This document shows, piece by piece, positions 52,101-58,915 of a stretch of DNA of 64,000 nucleotides. Location of the stretch: contig CAJUKV010000016.1 of NCBI GenBank assembly GCA_910587305.1, positions 1 to 64,000 of the forward strand, given 5' to 3'. Each line of letters opens with the position of its first letter. Within the stretch, counting starts at the first letter, position 1. Source of the stretch: an uncultured Lachnospiraceae bacterium. GTDB lineage: Bacteria > Bacillota > Clostridia > Lachnospirales > Lachnospiraceae. The notes beneath the pieces were generated by a model. The model worked only from the letters and a program-made list of their open reading frames with translations. It did not search any database and had not been told where the DNA came from. Made by a program: the position numbers and the translations under genes.

Positions 52101-52360
52101 ATTTCCCCGGTGACAACGAAACGTGGACGGTGGGAGGCGGGGCCGTCCGGACGGTATTCCTCTTTTAACACATACAAACCGTTTCCGTCCGGTTCTAACT
52201 TTTCCGCTAGTTCCCGGCGCCATGCCGGGTGAGTAAAATCGCCCGTTCCTATGATGTCGATTCCTTTTTTTCGCGCCCACAAATCCAGATATTCCGGCGT
52301 ACAATCCCTGCTGGTGGCCCGGGAATATTTGGAGTGGATATGCAAATCTCCTATGTACAT
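49121..52360 (-). CDS. EndoQ-like PHP nuclease fused to UvrD helicase
   Basis: A 1079-aa fusion. Residues 1-420 resemble endonuclease Q, a PHP-fold enzyme that nicks 5' of deaminated bases: GDLHIHSKYSRATSRD, GTGDFTHPAW, LISNSDAHSPGKLG and a zinc finger CGLC (270) and CPVC (286). From about residue 470 an SF1A helicase follows: AGPGAGKTKT (489-498), LLIDEFQDINPLQY, GDPDQSIYGFRG, TLHGSKGLEFPVVFLYG and YVGMTRAKEEL. The EndoQ part ends with QISLF (415-419), and the protein ends with QLSLF (1072-1076), both like beta-clamp-binding motifs. The second ATG (52360) has the right spacing from GGAG. It is probably a replication-linked repair machine for uracil or hypoxanthine. Confidence 0.88.
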   Translation of the reverse strand: MYIGDLHIHSKYSRATSRDCTPEYLDLWARKKGIDIIGTGDFTHPAWRRELAEKLEPDGNGLYVLKEEYRPDGPASHRPRFVVTGEISSIYKSKDRVRKVHSLLILPDLEAAEALARRLELIGNIHSDGRPILGIPCRDLLEIMLETSPKAIYVPAHIWTPHFSLFGAFSGFDRIEECFEDLTPHIHALETGLSSDPPMNWRVSALDRFHLISNSDAHSPGKLGREANLFDIDLSYDGLYRAIEEGKGLAGTIEFFPEEGKYHFDGHRKCGLCMSPSETIKYDNKCPVCGKKITIGVLNRVEQLADRDEGFVPPAFRPFESIVPLPEVIGASTGISPSGKKAAEKYEQMIASLGPEFSILRKIPIEDIRKEAGPLIAEGIDRLRKGQVHRTPGFDGEYGKIGLLTADDISRLEGQISLFTPDQLRKFHQPSKEQMAPKKTGQSGKDADLQWTPEEKLTQTEQALPSAVGLNSLQQKAAEQTGRSIAVIAGPGAGKTKTLIARLHYLLNVRKVPEEEITAVTFTHKAAEEMLDRMNNGSVLDTLKKHSAKSTARTCVRIGTFHAICSRFLQDSGVSFIIADTGLQIELAQKALHEFERKDTPSGFLQNLSRIKNGLLEADEKSRRVYEFYQKLLREQGAMDYDDLLLETLEALENVPEDAPARKCFSYLLIDEFQDINPLQYRLVKEWSRGGRELFVIGDPDQSIYGFRGCTPHIFQNLSAEYPDHTTIRLEDNYRSSPDILKAALCLISHNQGQPRQMRAQNILKCPVRIVSVQDERKEAIFVAKEINRQIGGIDMLDALDASDTLKVEEGRGDKEHPIRGFSDIAVLYRTHRQAALLEKCLRQEGIPYQIAGREDFLTERDVRATLYFFYQALYPQERPAGELCHQLLSHYLTESLEERLAFLTEKYRKKVRKVRPVKLLEEWLTEITFEQEESIKKLSDMSLLHPTMESFLRTLSFGEDGDVRRNGGKKFIADAVTLMTLHGSKGLEFPVVFLYGMDKGRLPLEFGSPGAIESIEEERRLCYVGMTRAKEELILVCGQDPSCFLQEIPEENARWERPKNTEDDETEKVVQLSLFDFM

Positions 52361-52487
52361 TTTCATTCTCCATGATACTTATAAACTGTAAATTTTTCAG
52401 TTTTTCAGGCAGCGGGCAGTATCGGCCATTGGCCATGCCCGCTGCTTTGTGTGTGGTGGTTGGCTTGTCATTTGGGATAGTTGATCT

Positions 52488-53351
52488 TTATAATTGAGGG
52501 CAGATTTCGCCGTAAATTGCATCCATGAGTTCTTCGCCCTTTCTGCATTCGGATACAAGGGATACAACGGCCGCCTGATCCGGGAAAACAATGGAATACT
52601 GGGAGTACTTTCCATCTGCCCGGTAGGAATTGTATTTTCCTCTCCAAAACAGATAGGCATAAGGGGCATCCGCGTACTGTCTGGTGCTTTCTTCAACCCA
52701 TTCAGGGGAAAGAAGCTGTTTCCCTTCCCATTTTCCCTTATTTAGATAGAAAAGGCCAAATTTATGCAATTCGGATAAGGTGAGAAACAGACCGCCGGAG
52801 CCAAAGGAATTGCCCAAAGGATCGCTTTCCCATGTGGGACGTTTAATGCCAAGATGCGAAAACAATCTTGGGGTAAGATAGGAAACCAAATCACAGCCGC
52901 TTCTTCTCTGAACAAGTACGCCGGCAAGATAGGGCCCTACATTATTGTAAAGAAAATGTGTGCCAGGCTCATAGGTAAAAGGAAAGGAAAGAGACAGTTT
53001 TACCCAGTCATCTTCTTCGTAAAGAGGACGCTGATCGCCCATAAGGGCAGGTTCCTCCTGGCCAAGATGCATTGTTAAAAGGTCCCGGACAGTGGCCTTT
53101 TTCAGGTTATCGGGGACGGTTTTTGGCAAATCCTTTTGAAAAGCGTCCACCAGCTTTTCATCAAGGGAAAGAATCCCCTCCTGAAGGGCAAAGCCTACGG
53201 CGCAGGACGTAAAGCTTTTGGTAACCGAATATACATTTCTTCTGCATTCCCCCTCACTGTGCCACTGGGCGATAAGGTTGTCATTTTGAGTGACTTTTAC
53301 ACCAAGTACGCCAAGAGGCCGGGCAATTTCCACAAATTTTTTTAGTTCCAT
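52488..53351 (-). CDS. Serine hydrolase of the beta-lactamase/PBP-like family
   Basis: A 287-aa class C beta-lactamase-like hydrolase. The catalytic SxxK is SVTK (Ser42 and Lys45), the second motif is YNN, and a typical SGGLFLTLSELHKFGLFYL helix follows. There is no signal peptide, so it is probably cytoplasmic, as in many esterase or amidase members of this family. The start at 53351 has GGAG 7 nt upstream. The leader carries one copy of a repeat shared with the gene at 55431. Substrate is unknown; resistance to beta-lactams is not implied. Confidence 0.85.
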   Translation of the reverse strand: MELKKFVEIARPLGVLGVKVTQNDNLIAQWHSEGECRRNVYSVTKSFTSCAVGFALQEGILSLDEKLVDAFQKDLPKTVPDNLKKATVRDLLTMHLGQEEPALMGDQRPLYEEDDWVKLSLSFPFTYEPGTHFLYNNVGPYLAGVLVQRRSGCDLVSYLTPRLFSHLGIKRPTWESDPLGNSFGSGGLFLTLSELHKFGLFYLNKGKWEGKQLLSPEWVEESTRQYADAPYAYLFWRGKYNSYRADGKYSQYSIVFPDQAAVVSLVSECRKGEELMDAIYGEICPQL

Positions 53352-53400
53352 ATTCATCTCCATTTCTACGTTGCTTTTGTGTCTCGGCGACTTGTGAGGG

Positions 53401-53419
53401 CAACGCACAGACACAAATC
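53401..53419 (-). repeat. 19-bp inverted leader repeat, copy 1
   Basis: CAACGCACAGACACAAATC here is exactly complementary to 55346-55364. The two copies face away from the intervening helicase gene. Each lies 50-70 nt upstream of a start codon (53351 leftward, 55431 rightward). Copy 1 can form a hairpin by pairing TTTGTGTCT with AGACACAAA further along the same leader. Confidence 0.6.
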
Positions 53420-53463
53420 GCTATATAAAAACAGAAGTAGATTTCTGTTTTCAGATTAATTGT

Positions 53464-55053
53464 TTATAATTCATATTTTGAATTTTGAAAATCATGAAGC
53501 TTTTTCATACAAATCCAATAATTTCTGTCGCTGGCATATCTGGCTTTTTGGATTTGCTCTTTGAGCATATCCGGTTCTGACAGCCAGTCGGATTTTATGC
53601 GGCCTGTCTGCAGGCAGCGTTTTACCTCTGATAATATTTCAGGATTGGTGTTTATACGTTGCATTTCCTTTAGCAATAAAGAAGCCTTTTTGTCAAAAAC
53701 AGGATTGGTAAATGTTCGGGAGTCGGAATCATAGGCCAATTCAAATAAACGGTGCTCATTTGCATCCGGTAAAAAGCAGGTATCTTCGGAGGTTTCCTGA
53801 ATATGCAGATAATACAGCAGAGCTTTGTTTTTGGCATCATTTTTCCGTATAATTCGTCCAAGCCTCTGAATGCGCTGGCGCTGTGTGGAAGTGCCGGACA
53901 TGATAATTCCCACAGAAGCATCAGGGACATCAATGCCTTCGTCAATTGCCTTGCAGGCAATTAAAATTCTTATATCGCCCGTACGAAAACGATCCAGCGC
54001 ATTTTTATTTGCCTGGTCTCCCATTTTCGAATGGTATCGTCCGACTTTTTCAGGGTAATATGTCTGCAAAAGCTGATATAGTTCATCGGCCTGGCAAGTG
54101 CGCTCACTGAAAATCAGAATTTTTTCTTGCTGTTCCAGCCGCTTTACTAAATCGGCGGCACAGGCAGTCCTTGCACTGGCAAGGGCTACAAGACTCTTTC
54201 TTTTATAAGAGAGGTTCATATACAAAGATGCGGTTTCGGCAATTTTTCTGTTTTTTTCTCCCGCAATGCTGCGCAGCAGTTCGTAGCGTTCCTTTTGTCC
54301 AAGGGCGCTAAGGGCTGGGTATGTGCAGAGCAGCTTTCGGTACAGGGAGATCATCCTTTCGGAAAGCTCCTCATACATTTCTCTTTCCGGCGCCTGAAAA
54401 GACAAACTGACATGATAGATATCGTAAGGGCATATATTATGCTGCTTTGCGGCTTCGGTTATTCCGTAATTGTATATTTTCTGTCCAAGGACGGATGCAA
54501 GATAACGCCGGGAAGCTCCGGAGGGAAGCGTGGCGGAAAGTCCAAGAGAAAAAAAGCGGTCTTTGTATGGTTCGACATAAGGAGAAAATTCAAAAATCAA
54601 CTGATTTTGTCCGCTTGCATAACGGTGACATTCATCGGCAATGAGCAAAACTGCCTCCCCACGCTTTAGCTCGGTTAGTATTTGCCTTGCCAGTTCATAT
54701 CGGGCAGAATTGATGACATATATCATATATTTGCAATCGGGTGAAGCTTTAAAGCCGCCGCCGCGCAGGCCGATTTCCTTATGCAGGGTTGAAACAGGTG
54801 GATTTTCTTTGGGAGAATTGGAAAGAAACTCTTTTACATCTCGATGCCATTGCCGCATCAAGGCGCTTGTGGGGACAACGATTTTAACATGCAGGTTTTG
54901 ACTTAGCCTTTTTTCCAGGCGCTGCACAGCTGTAAGGGCAAGCAGAGTTTTGCCTGAACCGGTGGTCGCCTGAACCATGCCTTTGCCGCTATTTGCAAAC
55001 CATCTGGTAAGACATTCCTCCTGCCAGCCGTAAAGTTCTCTTATCATTTGCAT
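53464..55053 (-). CDS. Superfamily 2 DEAD/DEAH-box helicase
   Basis: A 529-aa helicase with motif I ATTGSGKT (29-36), motif II LIADECHRY, motif III LGLSATL, motif IV KILIFSERTCQADEL, motif V ACKAIDEGIDVP and motif VI QRIQRLGRIIRK. It resembles XPB/RecQ-independent stand-alone SF2 helicases found in defence loci. The tail (MLKEQIQKARYASDRNYWIC) is helical. The start at 55053 has AGGAG close by; the ATG at 55047 has slightly better spacing. It is divergent from the coiled-coil gene and the twin BrxC/BrxD-like ATPases, which suggests one functional module that remodels or clears DNA. Confidence 0.85.
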   Translation of the reverse strand: MQMIRELYGWQEECLTRWFANSGKGMVQATTGSGKTLLALTAVQRLEKRLSQNLHVKIVVPTSALMRQWHRDVKEFLSNSPKENPPVSTLHKEIGLRGGGFKASPDCKYMIYVINSARYELARQILTELKRGEAVLLIADECHRYASGQNQLIFEFSPYVEPYKDRFFSLGLSATLPSGASRRYLASVLGQKIYNYGITEAAKQHNICPYDIYHVSLSFQAPEREMYEELSERMISLYRKLLCTYPALSALGQKERYELLRSIAGEKNRKIAETASLYMNLSYKRKSLVALASARTACAADLVKRLEQQEKILIFSERTCQADELYQLLQTYYPEKVGRYHSKMGDQANKNALDRFRTGDIRILIACKAIDEGIDVPDASVGIIMSGTSTQRQRIQRLGRIIRKNDAKNKALLYYLHIQETSEDTCFLPDANEHRLFELAYDSDSRTFTNPVFDKKASLLLKEMQRINTNPEILSEVKRCLQTGRIKSDWLSEPDMLKEQIQKARYASDRNYWICMKKLHDFQNSKYEL

Positions 55054-55430
55054 GTTCTCCTGTTAAATGCCTGCATTTTCCTTTATAATTTTATCACAGG
55101 TTTCTTTCGGGGGAAACCGGATATTAAAATTATTAAAAACATACTGTTGAAAACATATAGGGTTTCATATATACTTTTTGTAACATTTGAATACTTTTTA
55201 TCAAATTTGCTGCCAAGGCAACATGCGGGCCGCGCGGCGGGTAGGGGGAGAAATCTTTCCTATTTGATTCGGCGGCAGTATCGCAAGCTATTCTTGCAAT
55301 ATGCGGGAAAGAGTAAAGGTTGAAAATTAAGATTTTCAACTACGAGATTTGTGTCTGTGCGTTGCTTGCCACAAACTCGTAAGCCATATATGGCTTTGCG
55401 CAATAAAGCAGCGCAGAAATGGGGTAAAAA
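55054..55430. other. Divergent intergenic region with repeats
   Basis: It contains one copy of the palindromic leader repeat (55224-55310, with GTATCGCAAGC-TATT-CTTGCAATATG) and copy 2 of the 19-bp inverted repeat (55346-55364). A short hairpin GAGATTTGTG/CACAAACTC overlaps it. The promoters for the helicase and coiled-coil genes must lie here, but no box stands out. No gene is seen. Confidence 0.55.
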
Positions 55431-56198
55431 ATGAATTACGAAAATCTATACCAGGCTTTACAACCTGACCAGAAGTCTTTAAAGGATTCCCTGGCTTTAC
55501 TGCAAAAGCTTCAAAAGGCTATGAATCGCGAAGCGGAGAGCGGTGAAATGAAAAATTTTATCCGCGATTTAAGCGCCATGAAAGAGGCTGTGGGAGTATT
55601 GACGAAAGCATTGGAGAGTCTGGAGGAGTCGGTTGCAGGCTTTGATACGAAGGCTTATTTTGAGAATGGGGAATTTGCCGAACAGATGATTGAAATCTGC
55701 AGGGAAAAGGGCGTGAATGTACGCGGCGAGTTTCCTGTTTATGAAATGTTTCCTTACCGTGTGAAAGTGGATGTAGAAAATCAGGATCTGTTTCTGGACC
55801 GCAAGAAGGTGCAGTGCGTGAGACCGCAAAGCTTTGTGGAGACGGTTCAAAAGGGACAGGAAAAATTAAATAAAGTAAATTTTAACGCTTCTACTTTTGT
55901 GAATGAACTGGCGGATGCATATGATTTGGCCATATTAAAAGGAAGAAAAAGAGCGGGATCGGATTTGTACTTAACGAATATCTATAAGGTTCTTGCCCCC
56001 ATGAGCCGTTTCAGAAAGGATTATGATCAGAATAATTTTGCCTTTGATGTGGCAAGGCTGTACGCTTCCGATGTGGAAGAAACAAAGACCGGCAGAAAAT
56101 TTCAATTTGGGCCCAGCAGAAATAATGAGAAAGCCATCCGTATTTTGGATAAGGAGGGGAAGGAACAATTCCTCGCAACCATCCGCTTCTATGATTAG
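55431..56198 (+). CDS. Coiled-coil protein of the helicase/ATPase locus (255 aa)
   Basis: I do not recognise this family. The first 80 residues form a likely coiled coil (SLKDSLALLQKLQKAMNREA, AVGVLTKALESLEESVAGF). The rest is mixed (FPVYEMFPYRVKVDVENQDL, FVNELADAYDLAILKGRKRA, LTNIYKVLAPMSRFRKDYDQ), ending in a basic beta-rich part that could bind nucleic acid. Its place, divergent from the SF2 helicase and upstream of two BrxC/BrxD-like ATPases in the same direction, makes it the likely specific subunit or adaptor of that system. ATG 55431 follows AATGGGG. Confidence 0.6.
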   Translation: MNYENLYQALQPDQKSLKDSLALLQKLQKAMNREAESGEMKNFIRDLSAMKEAVGVLTKALESLEESVAGFDTKAYFENGEFAEQMIEICREKGVNVRGEFPVYEMFPYRVKVDVENQDLFLDRKKVQCVRPQSFVETVQKGQEKLNKVNFNASTFVNELADAYDLAILKGRKRAGSDLYLTNIYKVLAPMSRFRKDYDQNNFAFDVARLYASDVEETKTGRKFQFGPSRNNEKAIRILDKEGKEQFLATIRFYD

Positions 56199-56323
56199 CG
56201 CTCGCTGTGACGGTATCCCAGGAACGATTGGGGATGCGTCGCCGGGAGCGGAAGAAGGAAGGATAGCAGCTGACAAATTTGTGTTTATGTTCAAATTTGA
56301 GAGCAATTGAAAGCAGGGAGGAT

Positions 56324-56349
56324 AAGTTTGGAAGTAAACTTCCAAACTT
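56324..56349. terminator. Hairpin (terminator-like) before the ATPase genes
   Basis: AAGTTTGGAAGT (56324-56335) pairs with ACTTCCAAACTT (56338-56349) and is followed by TTTATG. It is 125 nt after the coiled-coil gene. The same hairpin is present at 38535-38558, again directly upstream of the second repeat unit. Confidence 0.65.
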
Positions 56350-56388
56350 TTTATGCAATAAGCCGATTCGCGAAGCGTGTCGGCGTTT

Positions 56389-56512
56389 GATGCACAGGCC
56401 CGTGCAGAGGAAGTATGCCGCTAAAGCGGCGCACGGGCTGCGCGGTGAGCAGGGGGAAACCTTCCCTGCTCGATTCGGTAGTAGTACCGCAAGTTTTTCT
56501 TGCGGTATACAG
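56389..56512 (+). repeat. Dispersed palindromic leader repeat, fullest copy
   Basis: It contains GCCGCTAAAGCGGC, a block GGGCTGCGCGG-GAGCAGGGGG, CCTTCCCTGCTCGATTCGG and a final hairpin TACCGCAAG-TTTT-CTTGCGGTA that touches the ribosome site of the next gene. An inverted copy of the first two thirds is at 61153-61240. Partial copies of the last third are at 55224-55310 and, on the minus strand, at 38493-38530. Confidence 0.65.
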
Positions 56513-56523
56513 GAGGGAGAAAA

Positions 56524-57726
56524 ATGCCAGAATTAAATGAAATTCCGGATAGGGAGGAAATGTACGGCTTTTTGCCGGCGGAGCAGCTCACCTGCGGGAT
56601 TCGGTTTCTCACGGATTTTTGGAGGGAGAAGTATCTTCAGGAATATATTCGAAATGGCGGAAGTAAGATCAAGTTTGTAACGGGGCGAGCGGGGAGCGGG
56701 AAGACACACTTTTTGCGGTTAATGACATCTATTGCACAAAAGGAAAATTATAAGACGATTCAGTTTTCCGCCCGGGATGTTTGGATGCACGATTTTAAGG
56801 AGATTTATATAGAAATATTTCAGCAGTGCGATATTTTAAAGTGCCTGGAAGCAGTCAGTCACCGCCTGATACAGGAAATGGGATTTGACCATCACGATAT
56901 TCCGGAGGGTATGAAATTTATTGATTATCTTTCCCAGAATGGAATGGGGGACGCACTGACAAAGCGAGAAATCCGCACGCAGCTGCGGCAGTTCTTTCTG
57001 GAAAATCCAATGATGGATAATAACTTTGCACTTGCGTGCAGTATGCTGACCGGAAGCATTTTAGGATACCCCATTTTGGAAGAGCAGAATCAGGAGCTGC
57101 TTTTAGGATGGCTTGAGGGAGACCGCTCTATTAAGCTTTCCCAGCTTCGCGCACTGGAATTCTATCCCAGCCGTATCACAAAATATAATGCAAGGCATAT
57201 GCTCCGTTCTCTGGCGGAGCTGATTCGGATGGGCGGTTATTCGGGGCTGTTTATTTCGGTTGACAATCTGGAAATTTTAATCAGCCGATCCAGCTTAGAA
57301 CCGGTGCATTATACGAAAATGAAGCGTGAGGATACTTATGAGAGTATTCGCCAGCTGATTGATGATATTGACAGTATGAGAAACATTATGTTCGTCTATG
57401 CCTTTGACAGGGATTTGATTGACAATGAAAATGCAGGACTGAAGTCCTATCAGGCATTATGGATGCGGATACAGAATGAGATTGTGGGAGAGCGGTTTAA
57501 CCGTTTTACAGATATGGTGGATCTGGATCGGCTTGCCTCCCAGGAGTATTCTCCGGAGGTGATAGTATCTATTTCCGAGAGCCTTGCCCAGGTGCAGAAA
57601 AGCCGTCCGGCATTAAGCCTAAATATAGAAACGGCAAAAGAAATTGCGGAAAAGGCGCTCACAGGAGCTATTGGGGTTCCACAGCTTATCCGAATTGCCA
57701 TGCAGGAGGTGAAAGCCGATGTATGA
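56524..57726 (+). CDS. BrxC/BrxD-like P-loop ATPase 1 (DUF2791-like)
   Basis: A 400-aa AAA-type ATPase related to the BREX ATPases. Walker A is GRAGSGKT (54-61). The presumed Walker B strand reads GLFISVDNLEIL, with Asp-Asn where Asp-Glu is usual, so hydrolysis may be impaired. A lid-like helical part follows (SIRQLIDDIDSMRNIMFVYA, AKEIAEKALTGAIGVPQLIR). The start at 56524 has AGGAGGGA upstream, and the leader carries a palindromic repeat. The next ATPase gene overlaps its end by 8 nt. As a coupled pair with unequal active sites the two proteins probably form a mixed ring on DNA. Confidence 0.75.
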   Translation: MPELNEIPDREEMYGFLPAEQLTCGIRFLTDFWREKYLQEYIRNGGSKIKFVTGRAGSGKTHFLRLMTSIAQKENYKTIQFSARDVWMHDFKEIYIEIFQQCDILKCLEAVSHRLIQEMGFDHHDIPEGMKFIDYLSQNGMGDALTKREIRTQLRQFFLENPMMDNNFALACSMLTGSILGYPILEEQNQELLLGWLEGDRSIKLSQLRALEFYPSRITKYNARHMLRSLAELIRMGGYSGLFISVDNLEILISRSSLEPVHYTKMKREDTYESIRQLIDDIDSMRNIMFVYAFDRDLIDNENAGLKSYQALWMRIQNEIVGERFNRFTDMVDLDRLASQEYSPEVIVSISESLAQVQKSRPALSLNIETAKEIAEKALTGAIGVPQLIRIAMQEVKADV

Positions 57727-58912
57727 TATTGAAGCCAGACATATAATTGAAGCCTTACGTTCCGGTATTCCGTCCCGTGCGGTGGGACAATACTTTTCCG
57801 AGGCGCGTCCCAAAATCATGAAGGAAATATCCGACCGGCTGGATGTGGTATGCGAGCAGGGCAAATCCAGCGGAATGATCATCAGCGGAAAATACGGGGA
57901 AGGAAAAACCCATCTGCTGAATACGGTGTTTAATCTCGCTCATTCCAATAATATGGTAGTCTCTTACCTTTCTCTCAGCAAGGAGACGCCTATGGATAAG
58001 CTTTATCTGGTATATCAAAAGCTGATCCAAAATACCTATCTTCCCAAAAGGCAGCAGCCAGGATTCACATATGAGTTGGAAAAAATATCTGCCGGCAGTC
58101 CCGTGGCAAATGAAATGCTGCTTTACGCCGCAAAGCAGCTGGAGACGGACAAGCTGTATTATTTGTTCCGTTCTTATTTAAACACGGAGGATTCTGACGA
58201 AAAATTCCTGCTGCAGGCGGATTTAGAGGGAGATTTTATTGCAAATGTTCCTTTAAAAAAGATTTACAAGCGAATTTTTAACCAGCCGGTAAAATATAAT
58301 ACCAATTTTACAAAAACAAAGCATTGCAATGATTATTTTTCATTCATGAGTCACTTATTTATTCAGATGGGGTATCATGGATGGGTTATTTTGATGGATG
58401 AGACAGAGCTGATGGGGAGGCTTAGCAAAAAGGCCCGGCTGAATGCCTATCGAAATATGGCGGGATTTCTTATGCCAAAAGAGCAGCTTGAATCCACTTT
58501 CAGTATTTTTGCCCTCAGCGCATCTTATGCGGAGGATGTGATTGAGGCAAAGCATGAATATGAAAATCTGGCGGCAATTTATCCGGATGAGCCGGAGCCT
58601 GCTAAAACGGTTCTGGATCTTCTGGCAAGGGCGCCTCAGCTATTGCCTTTGACGAAGGATGAAATCCACGAAATTTTGTATAAGATACAGGATTTTCACG
58701 GGAAAGCCTATGGATGGACGCCCAATCTTTCCATAGAATCTTTAGCGGAGGCAACCCAGTCAGGAGGGTATTTGCTTAGAACCAAAATCCGGGCTGCCAT
58801 CGAATTTTTAGACCAGCTTTATCAATATGGAAAAGCAGGAAAAACTACGATCAATGAGCTGGGAGAGGAAACCTTTACGGAGGATGTTCCGTCTATTGAA
58901 GAATGGGGGTAA
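57719..58912 (+). CDS. BrxD-like P-loop ATPase 2 (DUF2791-like)
   Basis: A 397-aa AAA-type ATPase close to BrxD/DUF2791. The typical opening IIEALRSGIPSRAVGQYFSE is followed by Walker A GKYGEGKTH (57-65), then VVSYLSLSKETPMDKLYLVY, a strong family mark. Walker B is WVILMDETELMGRL, complete with Asp-Glu, and a sensor strand FALSASY comes later. ATG 57719 follows GCAGGAGGTG inside the preceding gene. BREX phosphatase, methylase and BrxL/PglX genes are absent around it. The pair plus the SF2 helicase could be a separate DNA-surveillance or repair system. The GH3 gene follows after 3 bp and may be cotranscribed. Confidence 0.82.
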   Translation: MYDIEARHIIEALRSGIPSRAVGQYFSEARPKIMKEISDRLDVVCEQGKSSGMIISGKYGEGKTHLLNTVFNLAHSNNMVVSYLSLSKETPMDKLYLVYQKLIQNTYLPKRQQPGFTYELEKISAGSPVANEMLLYAAKQLETDKLYYLFRSYLNTEDSDEKFLLQADLEGDFIANVPLKKIYKRIFNQPVKYNTNFTKTKHCNDYFSFMSHLFIQMGYHGWVILMDETELMGRLSKKARLNAYRNMAGFLMPKEQLESTFSIFALSASYAEDVIEAKHEYENLAAIYPDEPEPAKTVLDLLARAPQLLPLTKDEIHEILYKIQDFHGKAYGWTPNLSIESLAEATQSGGYLLRTKIRAAIEFLDQLYQYGKAGKTTINELGEETFTEDVPSIEEWG

Positions 58913-58915
58913 GAT

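Noticed and set aside
52488..53351. Beta-lactam resistance gene
   Set aside because: The SxxK and YxN motifs place it in the broad serine hydrolase family, but there is no signal peptide and no feature specific for beta-lactamases.
53464..58912. Complete BREX system
   Set aside because: Only BrxC/BrxD-like ATPases and a helicase are present. PglX-type methylase, PglZ phosphatase and BrxL/BrxA/B genes are not seen in the window.
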